Below, in pieces: positions 26,336 through 35,698 of a stretch of DNA of 64,000 nt. Position 1 is the first letter of the stretch. Each line of letters begins with the position of its first letter. Source of the stretch: Atopobium sp. oral taxon 416 (lineage in GTDB: Bacteria > Actinomycetota > Coriobacteriia > Coriobacteriales > Atopobiaceae); assembly GCF_018128285.1 (NCBI RefSeq), contig NZ_CP072380.1:372001-436000 (forward strand), written 5' to 3'. The notes beneath the pieces are model-generated. The model did no database searches, was not told the DNA's origin, and was given only the letters and a program-made list of their open reading frames with translations. Made by a program: the position numbers and the translations under genes.

Positions 26336-26681
26336 ATGGATGCAATCGTTGAGTCAAGTCCGAAATCGTGTGTAAATTGCCTCATAAGTAAACGCTCCTG
26401 CGAGCCGTCACGAAGCGAGCCTCATCCGCCGCTGCGTGCGGGCTATCTCCTCGAGATCCTCTTTCCTCCTCTCATAGCTCCTCGACCGCCGGCAGCCAGT
26501 ACTGTTTGCTCTTGGCAGCCCACCTGTCGTTCTCCTCGATGAGGTAGGTCCCGACGAGCCTTATTAGCGAGCCCTTGCTCGGGAACACGCCGATGACCTT
26601 CTCCTGGCGCTTCACCTCTGCGTTGAGCCTCTCGAGGTAGTTCGACGTCCTGGTGCACCTGCGCATCGCCGGCGGGAGGGC
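26336..26681 (-). pseudogene. IS256-family transposase, C-terminal fragment
   Basis: The - strand reads PPAMRRCTRTSNYLERLNAE then VKRQEKVIGVFPSKGSLIRL, ENDRWAAKSKQYWLPAVEEL and a stop, nearly identical to the fragment at 974-1495 but inverted. The stop is followed by about 120 bases of element end, with the terminal sequence GTCAAGTCCGAAATCGTGTG at 26354. The coding sequence is cut at 26681 by the left end of an IS3 element. Only about 70 residues of the transposase remain. Confidence 0.85.
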
Positions 26682-28087
26682 TGAGCTGTAATCTTTTGGT
26701 GGACAGTGGGATTCAGGGACTGGCAACAGATATGCTCTGTCCAGATACCCACCTACCAACACCAGCAGATTGAAGAGATGAGATGTCGCTAAGCGCAAGC
26801 GAGATAGAGAAGGCAAAGTCCCGCACGAAGCCGGAAACACCCAAACACTACACTGAAGAAGTATTGCCTCGAGGCTATCGACTACTACAGCAAGGCACGT
26901 AAGGCCAACCCGAAGAAGAGCATCAGGGAGTGCGCCGCGAAGCTTGAGGCCAACGACAAGACCTTAAACGACTGGATCATCAAGCACTCAAAGACCAAAA
27001 GGCTGACCCAGGTAAGGACCGACGAGCACAAGCAGCTCGACGCAGTGAACAGGCGCATACACGAGCTCGAGAGCGAGAATAAGTTCCTAAAAAAGCGGCA
27101 GCCTTCTTCGCCGGAAGCCTCTGACGAAGGACAGGTTTTAGCTCATGCTGGAGAAGAGGGCAACCTACAGCGTCTCGATGATGGCACGCGTACTGGAGGT
27201 GAGCAGGTCCGGCTTCTACAGATGGCTCAAGGCCGGAGGCGGTGAGGACCTATGGGGTCCCCTCAAGGAAGCCATCTGCGCTATATGGGAGAAGAGCGAC
27301 AGGCGCTTTAGCTTTCGCAAGGTATGGACCAAGCTCACAGGAGATCCGAAGTTACGCAAAATTTACAGGCACGACCCGCTACCGCGTGCGCAGGTGCATG
27401 GCTGAACTGGGATAGGCGGCATCTGATCCAATGCATCGAAGAGAACGACGCTGCCCGCACCTGATACCCCCGAGCGCCCCGACCTCACCCGGCGCGGCTT
27501 TTCGTGTCTTGTGCCGACAGCCAAGCTCGTGGGCGACACAACCTATCGCAGGACCACGGCAGGCTTTATATATCTCGCCGTCGCGCACGATCTGTGCACA
27601 CACATGGTGGTGGGCTGAAGCATACAGGACAACATGAGGGCAGGGCTTGTCGTCTTTGCCCTGAAGATGGCATATTCGCGCGGATACGTGGCCAAAGGGG
27701 CCATATTCCACAGTGACCGTGGCAGCCAGTACACGAGCTCAGAGCTGACCGCCTGGGCAGCCGTACCCGACGTGAGGCTCTCCGTGGGGAGAACCGGAAG
27801 CTGTCACGACAATGCTGTAGCCGAATCCTTCTTCGCCACGCTCAAGAACGAATGGTACTACCTTAAGCGCCTCTTAGATGCATCCACGACCAAGCACAAG
27901 GCACACGAGTTTAATCGAGTCGTACTACAACCGCTTCTGCCCGCATAAGTCCATAGGAGATCGCGTACCCGCAGAGGTGATGCAGGAGTTCTTCGAGCAC
28001 TTCGAGAGAGGCCTTGCATACGATCCAAAGGTGATGCAGACCGCATAGAATCTGAGATTTCTCTGTCCATTATATTGACAGGGCTCA
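26682..28087 (+). mobile_element. IS3-family insertion sequence, copy 2 (complete ends, decayed genes)
   Basis: A 1406-bp element delimited by 24-bp imperfect terminal repeats: the left end TGAGCTGTAATCTTTTGGTG plus GACA (26682-26705) and the right end (28064-28087) whose complement also starts TGAGC and ends TGGACA. Inside are remnants of orfA (26790-27120; leucine-zipper-like HELESENKFLKK) and orfB (from about 27146). orfB begins intact (MLEKRATYSVSMMARVLEVS) and keeps the catalytic HSDRGSQY and DNAVAESFFATLKNE, but stops at 27403, changes frame, and has an extra A near 27914 compared with copy 1. The flanking three bases do not match (no target duplication). Confidence 0.88.
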
Positions 28088-28645
28088 GAGCGCGAGCCTA
28101 TCACGTGGCCGTCTGTGGCCACCTCCCCCGAGCACGGCTCGACGAGGGCCTGCTCGAAGGAGATGAGCGGCCCCTGCCTCCTGCCGAGGTCCCCGTAGAG
28201 GCCCGATAGCGCATCGTATCCCATCTTCAGCCTGGGCATCCTAAAGCGAGAGCACGCTCATCTCGTAGAGCCTCGCGAGCGCCCCCATGCGCTGGAAGCC
28301 TTCGACGAAGTGGATGAGGGCGCAGGCATATATCCTGTCGGCGTCCGCACGCGCGAAATGCTTCTTGAGCAGGGTAAGGGTCCCCTGTAAGCAGTCCATC
28401 GCGACTGCATACTGGCCGGACTCGACGCAGGCAAGCTCGCTGTTTGCGACCTTAGTCCCCGCATTGCTGAGGTAGCCCTCCGCCTCCGTGATCCTGCCGA
28501 TGCAGCGGCCCATCTTTGTCCTGCGCCTTCCGCCCTCTCGCACGCTTCGGTACTCGCAGACGTAGTAGTGGCCCGATATCGCCTTGACCATCGTGCCCTT
28601 CGGCTTCATCGCGCGGATCTTTGCCGGCACGGAATACCTACCCAT
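28088..28645 (-). pseudogene. IS1634-like transposase, N-terminal fragment
   Basis: The - strand reading starts MGRYSVPAKIRAMKPKGTMV then KAISGHYYVCEYRSVREGGR and RRTKMGRCIGRITEAEGY, the N-terminus of IS1634/IS4-like transposases. It continues through FVEGFQRMGALARLYEMSVL to a stop at 28241, and in the next frame MPRLKMGYDALSGLYGDLGR then RQGPLISFEQALVEP up to the IS3 end. Thus the gene is frameshifted and cut off by the IS3 copy; the catalytic DDE region is gone. Confidence 0.78.
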
Positions 28646-28800
28646 GGAGCCTTACAGCATACCTATACCACAGCGGCGGAAAGGCAGGAAACCGAGACAG
28701 AAAGAGGGAGGAATACCTGGTAGATGGGGCACTCCTCCCTCGATGCGGCTGGGCATGCTGTATTCGGTAACCTAAGAATCCGGATTGTTGTGGCTAGACT

Positions 28801-28974
28801 GTTAGAAAGATATTGAATGCGAATCTCAAAGCTTTGGAAAAGGACCAGCTGGTGCATCGCGAAGAGTACCCGCAGACTCCTCCGAAGGTGGAATACAGTC
28901 TCACAGAGCGCGGGAAGCCGCTCACACAGATCTTGGATGTAATGTGCGATTGGGGAGAGGAGTACCAGCTTTAG
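28801..28974 (+). pseudogene. HxlR-type regulator, C-terminal remnant
   Basis: The frame from 28801 to the TAG at 28972-28974 reads ILNANLKALEKDQLVHREEY, PQTPPKVEYSLTERGKPLTQ then ILDVMCDWGEEYQL, a textbook winged-helix end of HxlR regulators (L-K-x-L-E...GLV.R..Y...P.VEY.LT..G). The first half, including the recognition helix, is missing and a stop lies directly upstream. It overlaps tail to tail by 4 bases with the acyltransferase gene, which an intact version may once have regulated. Confidence 0.75.
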
Positions 28975-30113
28975 CGCCTCTGTGATGAGCGTGTGTGTTT
29001 GCGAATGAGGTTAAAGAGCGGAATACGGATCAGCTGATCGAAGAGGGTTGCCACTGCGATAAAGGCGGCTGAGAAGAGGATGCCGATCCCGAAGAAGCTG
29101 CCCCAGGAGGCCGGAGCTGAGGCTAGGATACTGGCCAAGACAGCCCCGATGAAGGCTTGCCAACTGGTCCAGCTGAGTGACTGAATGATATAGAACGCTA
29201 AGGTTGACTGTGCGGTCTTCAGAATGATAGTGGTTCCAACAGATTGTTTCGGCTGGTTTGTATAGGTCCGTGCGAAGCAGAAAGCTGTGAGTGCGAGCAG
29301 AAATGAGATCAGCGAGGTCGATTTGTAGGAGAGTGCGATGAGCACGTCAATACTGTTGCTGACAGCGTAGATACCACATACCACAATGCTGAATGCTGCT
29401 ACAACGATCAGGGCTGTTCGGCATTTGCGGCGTGAAAGCGGACGTTTTCTAGTCCAGTCAGAAAGTGCGGCTCCTCCGACATAGGTCATACAGTAGGTCC
29501 AGCCGCTCATCAGTTTCTTCCAGGAGAGGAGTGAGCGCGCCGCATCATCCGGTGAGACGAAGGCGATGTAGCCGTTGATCAGATAGGTAAGCACGAAGAG
29601 CATGAGAACAATCATGCTGCGATGCTTTGGAGCGGCCTGCCACAGGAGCGCTACGATCGGCGTGATCGCTATGAACACGATATAGAGCCAGATAAATTCC
29701 AGGTTCATGCCGAGCCAGGAGAGCGAAGCTGCTGAGATTTCGGGAAGCGGGACGATCCAGGTGCTGATCGCAAGCAGGATCAGGGCATAGAAGAGCAGGA
29801 TTGCTAAGAGCCTGAGGGCGCGGCCAAAGCTTTTGGCGCACTGCACTCTGAAGGCTGCCCATGAGGGATGCGTGAGGGCCTGTGCACAGCGGGGAATCAG
29901 GAAGTATCCTGAGATCAGGAAAAAGACGTGGTTGCCTGCGGCTCCGAGAAACCCGATCCAGCCCAGTGCGGTGAGTGCCCCTCCGTTATAGATATGTGAG
30001 AGTGCCTCTGCCGTCTCGTTATAGGGCAGGAAGGTATGGAAGATTGCGATAGCGGTGATCGCAACCGCGCGGAGCAGCTCTATAGAATATTGACGGGTGG
30101 AACGCTGGGCCAT
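28971..30113 (-). CDS. Membrane acyltransferase (acyltransferase 3 family)
   Basis: A 380-residue integral membrane protein with about 10 helices. The N-terminus STRQYSIELLRAVAITAIAI with FHTFLPYN carries the conserved catalytic-type His, and NHVFFLISGYFLIPR is the second family motif (PF01757). Such enzymes transfer acetyl or succinyl groups to surface polysaccharides or cell-wall glycans. It could modify the polysaccharide coded upstream, but it lies outside that locus, beyond the IS cluster, and runs opposite to all neighbours. The ATG is at 30111-30113 with TCATTTC-like weak ribosome sequence (GGAAGTC). Confidence 0.85.
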   Translation of the reverse strand: MAQRSTRQYSIELLRAVAITAIAIFHTFLPYNETAEALSHIYNGGALTALGWIGFLGAAGNHVFFLISGYFLIPRCAQALTHPSWAAFRVQCAKSFGRALRLLAILLFYALILLAISTWIVPLPEISAASLSWLGMNLEFIWLYIVFIAITPIVALLWQAAPKHRSMIVLMLFVLTYLINGYIAFVSPDDAARSLLSWKKLMSGWTYCMTYVGGAALSDWTRKRPLSRRKCRTALIVVAAFSIVVCGIYAVSNSIDVLIALSYKSTSLISFLLALTAFCFARTYTNQPKQSVGTTIILKTAQSTLAFYIIQSLSWTSWQAFIGAVLASILASAPASWGSFFGIGILFSAAFIAVATLFDQLIRIPLFNLIRKHTRSSQRR

Positions 30114-30176
30114 GAAATGACTTCCTCAAGTTGTGGTGGGTCCATGTAGGATGGATACGCCTGGGTGCGTGGTATT

Positions 30177-30205
30177 TTGACAACAGCGGCCGAGGATCGT
30201 AAAGT
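30177..30205 (+). promoter_or_regulatory. Candidate promoter of the str operon
   Basis: TTGACA at 30177-30182 and TAAAGT at 30200-30205 with a 17-bp spacer, 91 bases before rpsL and the first good promoter after the divergent acyltransferase gene. It is expected to drive rpsL-rpsG-fusA-rpsJ. Confidence 0.6.
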
Positions 30206-30295
30206 ATCTGCTTGCGCCTATTCTGGGCGATGTCGTGCTGTATCGCCTCTATCATAAGCGTGATGACAATCTTAGGTTCAAGAAGGAGAACAACT

Positions 30296-30670
30296 TTGCC
30301 TACTATTAATCAGCTTGTTCGCCAAGGTCGCGCGAGCGTTAAGAGTAAGTCGAAAAACGCTGCATTGCAGCACAATCCTCAGAAGCGTGGTGTGTGCACC
30401 CGTGTGTTCACCACGACCCCGAAGAAGCCGAATTCTGCGCTTCGTAAGGTTGCCCGTGTCCGCCTTGTCAACGGCATCGAAGTAACCGCCTACATTCCGG
30501 GTGAGGGCCACAACCTGCAGGAGCACTCGATCGTCCTCGTCCGTGGTGGACGTGTCCGTGACCTCCCAGGTGTCCGTTACAAGATCATCCGCGGTGTCTA
30601 TGACTGCGCGGCAGTGCAGAACCGTATGAAGGCACGTTCCCGCTATGGTGCTAAGCGCCCGAAGGACTAG
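30296..30670 (+). CDS. rpsL: 30S ribosomal protein S12
   Basis: A 124-residue S12, the decoding-centre protein. It starts with TTG at 30296 ([12 protein letters not shown]), 7 bases after AAGGAG. The decoding loop [12 protein letters not shown] (Lys43) is conserved. The second loop reads [12 protein letters not shown]: position 88 is Arg (codon CGT at 30557-30559) where most bacteria have Lys. In Escherichia coli and Mycobacterium tuberculosis the K88R change is associated with streptomycin resistance. First gene of the str operon, 43 bases before rpsG. Confidence 0.97.
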   Translation: MPTINQLVRQGRASVKSKSKNAALQHNPQKRGVCTRVFTTTPKKPNSALRKVARVRLVNGIEVTAYIPGEGHNLQEHSIVLVRGGRVRDLPGVRYKIIRGVYDCAAVQNRMKARSRYGAKRPKD

Positions 30671-30713
30671 AACGTACCCGGGCTATCTGAAAATCGATTG
30701 AAGGAGATATACC

Positions 30714-31184
30714 ATGCCGCGTCGTGCAGCAGCTAACCACCGCGAGGTTCAGCCAGATGCGAAATACAATAATCGCTTCGTGACTCAGTTGATCAACAAA
30801 GTTCTTCTTGAAGGCAAGAAGGCAACCGCAGAGCGCATCGTCTATGGTGCGTTCGATATCGTTGCCGACAAGACCGGTCAGGACGCTTTGACCGTGTTCA
30901 AGAAGGCGATGGACAACATTCGCCCGACCCTCGAGGTCAAGCCTCGCCGTGTCGGCGGCGCAACCTATCAGGTGCCTATGGAGGTCAACTCCCGCCGTGC
31001 AACCACCCTCGCGATCCGTTGGATGGTGAACTTCTCACGCGCCCGTAAAGAGAAGACCATGGCAGAGCGTCTCGCAAACGAGATCGTCGACGCTTCTAAT
31101 GGTGTGGGCGCTTCCGTCAAACGCCGTGAGGACCTCTTCAGAATGGCAGAGGCAAACCGTGCGTTCTCTCACTATCGCTACTAG
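30714..31184 (+). CDS. rpsG: 30S ribosomal protein S7
   Basis: A 156-residue S7 of normal length ([54 protein letters not shown]). It nucleates assembly of the 30S head by binding the 3' domain of 16S rRNA. The ribosome site AAGGAGATATACC precedes the ATG. In related bacteria S7 is the translational repressor of this operon; no clear binding structure was sought here. Confidence 0.98.
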   Translation: MPRRAAANHREVQPDAKYNNRFVTQLINKVLLEGKKATAERIVYGAFDIVADKTGQDALTVFKKAMDNIRPTLEVKPRRVGGATYQVPMEVNSRRATTLAIRWMVNFSRARKEKTMAERLANEIVDASNGVGASVKRREDLFRMAEANRAFSHYRY

Positions 31185-31213
31185 TTGAGAGTCAAGGAGC
31201 TAAAAGATAGATT

Positions 31214-33316
31214 ATGGCAAAAAAGGTTAAGTATAAACTCGAAGACCTACGTAACATCGGTATCATTGCCCACATCGATGCAGGCAAGACTACGACGACC
31301 GAGCGTATCCTGTACTACACTGGCAAGACCCACAAGATCGGCGAGGTCCATGACGGTGCAGCCACGATGGACTGGATGCCGCAGGAGCAAGAGCGTGGCG
31401 TGACTATCACCTCCGCTGCAACCACCTGCTTCTGGAAAGATCACATCATTCAGATCATCGATACCCCGGGCCACGTTGACTTCACCGCTGAGGTCGAGCG
31501 CTCCCTGCGTGTTCTCGACGGTGCAGTCGCTGTCTTCGACGCCGTCGCTGGTGTACAGCCGCAGTCCGAGACGGTGTGGCGCCAGGCTGAGACCTACCAC
31601 GTACCGCTAATCGCTTTCATCAACAAGTACGACCGTGTCGGCGCTGACTTCTTCCACGCTATCGACACCATGAAGGACCGCCTGGGTGCCAACGCTGTCG
31701 CCGCTCAGATCCCGATGGGCTGCGAGGCGAACTTCTGGGGCCTCATCGACCTTGTCACCATGAAGGCGTGGGACTTCAAGGAAGACGACAAGGGCATGAT
31801 TTACCCCGAGGTTATGGACGAGATCCCTGACGAGTTCAAGGACACAGCTAACGAGAAGCGCGAGGAGCTCCTTGAGGCTGCTACCAACTACGACGACGAC
31901 CTGATGGAGAAGGTCCTCGAAGACCAGGAAGTCCCGGTACCGCAGCTCAAGGCTGCGCTTCGTAAGGGCGTCCTGAAAAACGAGCTCAACCTCGTCTTCG
32001 TCGGCTCTGCCTACAAGAACAAGGGCATCCAAGAGCTGCTCGATGCTGTCGTCGACTACCTGCCGAGCCCGCTCGATATCGGTAAGACTGAAGGCACCGA
32101 CCCGAGAACCGGCGAGAAGATCTACCGTAAGGCTGACTTCTCTGAGCCGTTCTCGGCACTGGCCTTCAAGATCATGACCGACCCCTACGTCGGCAAGCTG
32201 ACTTACATCCGCGTCTACTCCGGACAGGCTGAGGCTGGCTCCTACGTCTACAACGTTAACAAGGACACCCGTGAGCGCTTGGGCCGCATCCTTGAGATGA
32301 ATGCAAACGACCGCGTCGACCGTGACGAGTGCTCCGCAGGCGATATCGTTGCCTGCGTCGGCCTCAAGAACACCGCAACCGGCAATACCCTCGCCGACGA
32401 GAAGCACCCGATCCTGCTTGAGTCCATCACCTTCGCGAAGCCGGTTATCGACGTCGCCGTTGAGCCGAAATCCAAGGCTGAGCAGGAGAAGATGGCTGTC
32501 GGCCTTGAGAAGCTGGCTGAGGAGGACCCGACCTTCCAGGTCCACACCGATCAGGAGACCGGCCAGACCATCATTGCCGGTATGGGTGAGCTGCACCTCG
32601 AGATCATCATCGACCGTCTGCGCCGTGAGTTCCACGTCGACTGCAACGTCGGTAAGCCGCAGGTCGCCTACCGTGAGACCGCAGGACACGCCGTCAAGCA
32701 TGCCCAGGGCAAGTTCGTCCGTCAGTCCGGCGGCCGTGGCCAGTACGGTGACGCAATCATCGATATGGAGCCCAACGAGGAGGGCAAAGGCTATGAGTTC
32801 GTCGACGCAACCGTCGGTGGATCCATCCCTAAGGAGTACATCCCCTCTGTTGATAAGGGTATTCAGGAGGCGCTGCAGTCCGGAGTTATCGCCGGCTACC
32901 CGGTTGAGGACATCAAGGTCACGCTCGTCGATGGCTCCTACCATGAGGTCGACTCCTCTGAGGCGGCATTCAAGATCGCCGGTTCCATGGCGATCAAGAA
33001 GGCCCTCGAAGAGTCCGATCCGGTGCTGCTTGAGCCGATCGAGCGCGTCGATGTCGAGACCCCTGAGCAGTACATGGGCGATGTGATGGGCAACCTTTCC
33101 AGCCGTCGCGGTAAGATTGAGGGCATGGAAGACCGCAGCAACACCAAGGTCATCCGTGCGAAGGTGCCCTTGGCTGAGATGTTTGGCTACGCGACAGACC
33201 TTCGTTCTGAGACGCAGGGCCGTGCGAGCTATACGATGCAGTTTGATAGCTACGAGCCGGTTCCGAAGAACATCAAGGATGAAATCGTAGCGAAGAATGC
33301 AGGAAAGACCGAGTAA
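31214..33316 (+). CDS. fusA: Elongation factor G
   Basis: A 700-residue translocase GTPase. G1 [12 protein letters not shown], switch [14 protein letters not shown] and the G4 motif NKYDRVG (Tyr instead of the usual Met) are visible, followed by domains II-V including [14 protein letters not shown] and the domain [12 protein letters not shown] motif. It drives movement of tRNA and mRNA on the ribosome. A tuf gene normally follows fusA in this operon; here rpsJ comes next after 39 bases. Confidence 0.98.
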   Translation: MAKKVKYKLEDLRNIGIIAHIDAGKTTTTERILYYTGKTHKIGEVHDGAATMDWMPQEQERGVTITSAATTCFWKDHIIQIIDTPGHVDFTAEVERSLRVLDGAVAVFDAVAGVQPQSETVWRQAETYHVPLIAFINKYDRVGADFFHAIDTMKDRLGANAVAAQIPMGCEANFWGLIDLVTMKAWDFKEDDKGMIYPEVMDEIPDEFKDTANEKREELLEAATNYDDDLMEKVLEDQEVPVPQLKAALRKGVLKNELNLVFVGSAYKNKGIQELLDAVVDYLPSPLDIGKTEGTDPRTGEKIYRKADFSEPFSALAFKIMTDPYVGKLTYIRVYSGQAEAGSYVYNVNKDTRERLGRILEMNANDRVDRDECSAGDIVACVGLKNTATGNTLADEKHPILLESITFAKPVIDVAVEPKSKAEQEKMAVGLEKLAEEDPTFQVHTDQETGQTIIAGMGELHLEIIIDRLRREFHVDCNVGKPQVAYRETAGHAVKHAQGKFVRQSGGRGQYGDAIIDMEPNEEGKGYEFVDATVGGSIPKEYIPSVDKGIQEALQSGVIAGYPVEDIKVTLVDGSYHEVDSSEAAFKIAGSMAIKKALEESDPVLLEPIERVDVETPEQYMGDVMGNLSSRRGKIEGMEDRSNTKVIRAKVPLAEMFGYATDLRSETQGRASYTMQFDSYEPVPKNIKDEIVAKNAGKTE

Positions 33317-33355
33317 TAGACTCGTGCGTCTATGCTCTAAAATGGAGGTACCACC

Positions 33356-33664
33356 GTGGCAAACGAAAAGATTAGGATTCGCCTGAAGGGCTATGATCAC
33401 GAAGTGGTCGATCAGTCCTCAAAGCTGATCGTGGACACTGCACAGAAGACGGGCGCCCGGGTTTCCGGCCCTATCCCCCTGCCCACTGAGCGCTCTCTGT
33501 ACACCGTCATCCGCTCACCGCACAAGGATAAGGATTCCCGTGATCAGTTTGAGATGCGCACCCACAAGCGTCTGATCGATATCCTCGATCCGACCAACTC
33601 GACCGTCGATTCCCTGATGAGGCTTGAGCTGCCGGCGGGCGTTGAGATTGAGATCAAGCTCTAA
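33356..33664 (+). CDS. rpsJ: 30S ribosomal protein S10
   Basis: A 102-residue S10 starting with GTG at 33356 ([40 protein letters not shown]). AATGGAGG lies 8 bases upstream. It is joined to the str operon and is cut off from the rest of the S10 operon by a strong terminator only 29 bases downstream, an arrangement that is uncommon because S10 is usually co-transcribed with L3. Confidence 0.98.
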   Translation: MANEKIRIRLKGYDHEVVDQSSKLIVDTAQKTGARVSGPIPLPTERSLYTVIRSPHKDKDSRDQFEMRTHKRLIDILDPTNSTVDSLMRLELPAGVEIEIKL

Positions 33665-33690
33665 CGGCTGTTCCATATAACCAGGCAGGA

Positions 33691-33727
33691 GAGAGGATCT
33701 TCCACAGGCTGGGAGATCCTCTTTTTT
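33691..33727 (+). terminator. Rho-independent terminator after rpsJ
   Basis: Perfect stem GAGGATCT (33693-33700) with AGATCCTC (33714-33721), 13-base loop, followed by TTTTTT (33722-33727). It should end the rpsL-rpsG-fusA-rpsJ transcript. Confidence 0.88.
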
Positions 33728-33755
33728 GGTGCTGGTACACGCGCCCTAGCATCTG

Positions 33756-33784
33756 TTGATTTTCTCACTTTAAATGCGTATATA
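33756..33784 (+). promoter_or_regulatory. Promoter of the rplC (S10-type) operon
   Basis: TTGATT at 33756-33761, 17-bp spacer, TATATA at 33779-33784 (TATATT two bases later also fits). It lies just after the rpsJ terminator and starts a leader of about 150 bases before rplC. The leader contains GACGT-TAGTGT-ACGTC followed by TTTT (about 33888-33907), a possible attenuator of the kind used for ribosomal protein autoregulation. Confidence 0.7.
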
Positions 33785-33942
33785 TTGTGAAACTCACAGA
33801 TTGAGTGTAAAGTAAAAAAGCTGCTGCTAGGGGACCTCTGTGTCAAGTCTCGCTGCAGCGTGAGAAGAGGATGTAGTCCGCTGGGGAGGACGTTAGTGTA
33901 CGTCTTTTGGGTCCCATGACTACCGAAGGGTAAGGATTGAGT

Positions 33943-34563
33943 ATGGTCACTACGATTCTCGGCCGTAAGCTGGGAATGACGCAGATCTTCGACGAGGATG
34001 ACAACTTCGTCCCGGTCACCGTTGTTCTCGCTGGTCCCTGCACCGTCTCTCAGGTGAAGACTAAAGGCACTGACGGCTATGAAGCCGTTCAGATCGGCTT
34101 TGGCGACATCAAGGACAAGAAGGTCAACAAGCCTATGTCCGGCCACTTTGAGAAGGCAGGTGTCAAACCGATGCGCTATCTGCACGAAGTGCGCGTAGAC
34201 GACGCAAGCCAGTACACCGCTGGCGATCAGGTTACCGTCAAGGACTTCGCCGATGTGAAGGCTGTCGACGTAACCGGAACTTCTAAGGGCAAGGGTTTCC
34301 AGGGTACCGTCAAGCGCTGGAACTTCTCACGCGGACCTATGGCCCACGGTTCTCGCAACCAGCGTGAGCCGGGCTCCATCGGCCAGTGTGCGTATCCCGC
34401 ACGTGTCCGCTTAGGCCTTCATATGTCAGGCCACATGGGCGATGAGCGCGTCACGGTCAAAAATCTCAAGCTTGTGCGTGTTGACGCTGAGCAAAATCTG
34501 ATGCTCATAAAGGGCGCTGTCCCCGGCGGCAAGAACGCTTTAGTTTCTATCCGTATGGCCTAA
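33943..34563 (+). CDS. rplC: 50S ribosomal protein L3
   Basis: A 206-residue L3 (ILGRKLGMTQIFDEDDNFVP; KGKGFQGTVKRWNFSRGPMA; HGSRNQREPGSIGQ loop that reaches toward the peptidyl transferase centre). The ATG 33943 has AAGG 7 bases upstream; the TTG at 33937 is too close. First gene of its transcript after a separate promoter. Confidence 0.97.
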   Translation: MVTTILGRKLGMTQIFDEDDNFVPVTVVLAGPCTVSQVKTKGTDGYEAVQIGFGDIKDKKVNKPMSGHFEKAGVKPMRYLHEVRVDDASQYTAGDQVTVKDFADVKAVDVTGTSKGKGFQGTVKRWNFSRGPMAHGSRNQREPGSIGQCAYPARVRLGLHMSGHMGDERVTVKNLKLVRVDAEQNLMLIKGAVPGGKNALVSIRMA

Positions 34564-34600
34564 GGCCAAAACGCCACTTTAGGCTAATAAGGAGGACAGG

Positions 34601-35227
34601 ATGTCCCGCATTGATATAAAGAATATGGCAGGAGAGAAGGTTGATGCTGCAGATCTTGCAGAGGCAGTCTTCAGCGTTGAGCCGAATATCCCTGTAATCC
34701 ATCACGTTGTGGTGTGCCAGGCAGCATCCCGCCGCCAGGGCACCCATTCTACCAAGAACCGCTCAGCCGTCTCTGGCGGCGGCGTCAAGCCGTTCCGTCA
34801 GAAGGGCACCGGCCGCGCCCGTCAGGGCACCATCCGCGCACCGCAGATGAACGGCGGTGGCGTAGTCTTCGGGCCGACCCCGCGCTCACATGAGCGTCGC
34901 GTGAACCGCAAAGAGGTCAAGCTCGCACTTCGCGGCGTGCTCTCCGGTAAGGTGAAGGACTCCGAGCTCGTGCTCGTCGACGAGTTCAAGTTTGACAAGC
35001 CTTCCACCAGGCAGGCTAAAGAGACCCTCGCAAAGCTCGGTCTTGCTGACAAGCGTGTCACCCTCGTCGTAAACGACGAGGACGTAAACACCTATCTGTC
35101 ATTCCGCAATCTGCCCAAGGTAGTAGTCATTGGTCAGACGGAGGCGAATGCGGAGTATCTTATCGACAACGATGCTCTCGTAATGCCTGTGGATGTCGCA
35201 AAGCATTTCGAGGAGGTGCTCGCGTAA
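34601..35227 (+). CDS. rplD: 50S ribosomal protein L4
   Basis: A 208-residue L4 (QAASRRQGTHSTKNRSAVSG; FRQKGTGRARQGTIRAPQ; the long loop lining the exit tunnel). TAAGGAGG precedes the ATG. In many bacteria L4 represses its own operon by binding the leader, which would fit the 150-base leader before rplC. Confidence 0.97.
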   Translation: MSRIDIKNMAGEKVDAADLAEAVFSVEPNIPVIHHVVVCQAASRRQGTHSTKNRSAVSGGGVKPFRQKGTGRARQGTIRAPQMNGGGVVFGPTPRSHERRVNRKEVKLALRGVLSGKVKDSELVLVDEFKFDKPSTRQAKETLAKLGLADKRVTLVVNDEDVNTYLSFRNLPKVVVIGQTEANAEYLIDNDALVMPVDVAKHFEEVLA

Positions 35228-35228
35228 G

Positions 35229-35546
35229 ATGGACTCTCAGTACAATGTGCTCGTCCGCCCGGTGATCTCCGAGCGTTCATTTGACCAGATGGAACAGGGG
35301 AAGTATACCTTCGAGGTCGCTCCGAAGGTCCCGAAAGAGGAGATCAAGGGTGCGGTCCAGAAGCTCTTCAATGTCCATGTGGTGAAGGTCAACACCCTGT
35401 GGGTCAAGCCGAAGACCAAGCGTGTCCGCTATCAGCCCGGCCAGACCCGCACCTGGAAGAAGGCTATCGTCACCCTAAAAGAGGGAGAGACGATCGAGCT
35501 TTTCTCCAACCAGCAGAAGCAGGACGACGATTCAGCGTCTGAGTAG
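35229..35546 (+). CDS. rplW: 50S ribosomal protein L23
   Basis: A 105-residue L23 (YNVLVRPVISERSFDQMEQG; VKVNTLWVKPKTKRVRYQPG). It sits at the tunnel exit, where signal recognition particle and trigger factor dock. The ATG 35229 follows the rplD stop by one base (TAAG-ATG), so translational coupling is likely. Confidence 0.97.
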   Translation: MDSQYNVLVRPVISERSFDQMEQGKYTFEVAPKVPKEEIKGAVQKLFNVHVVKVNTLWVKPKTKRVRYQPGQTRTWKKAIVTLKEGETIELFSNQQKQDDDSASE

Positions 35547-35698
35547 GTAATGATGCCCTCAGATATACTTGGGGGCTCAATGTTTGGTGCCGTATAGATA
35601 CGCGCGGTACCGTGGTAATCCGGTGTCAGCATGCTTTGAGGCATGAAGCCTCATTCCCTTAAGTGTGTTGGCCAACGGAACAGAAGGGAACAAGAGTT
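35547..35698 (+). promoter_or_regulatory. Leader with two stem-loops before rplB
   Basis: The 152-base gap is unusually long for this operon. It holds a 7-bp stem GCCCTCA/TGGGGGC (35555-35576, one G-U pair) and a perfect TGAGGC-ATGAA-GCCTCA (35637-35653). Neither is followed by a T run, so these are more likely RNA-processing or regulatory structures than terminators. Confidence 0.4.

Noticed and set aside
31607-33400. A 597-codon - strand frame opposite fusA
   Set aside because: It is the shadow of the strongly biased codon use of fusA; no ribosome site and no recognisable domain.
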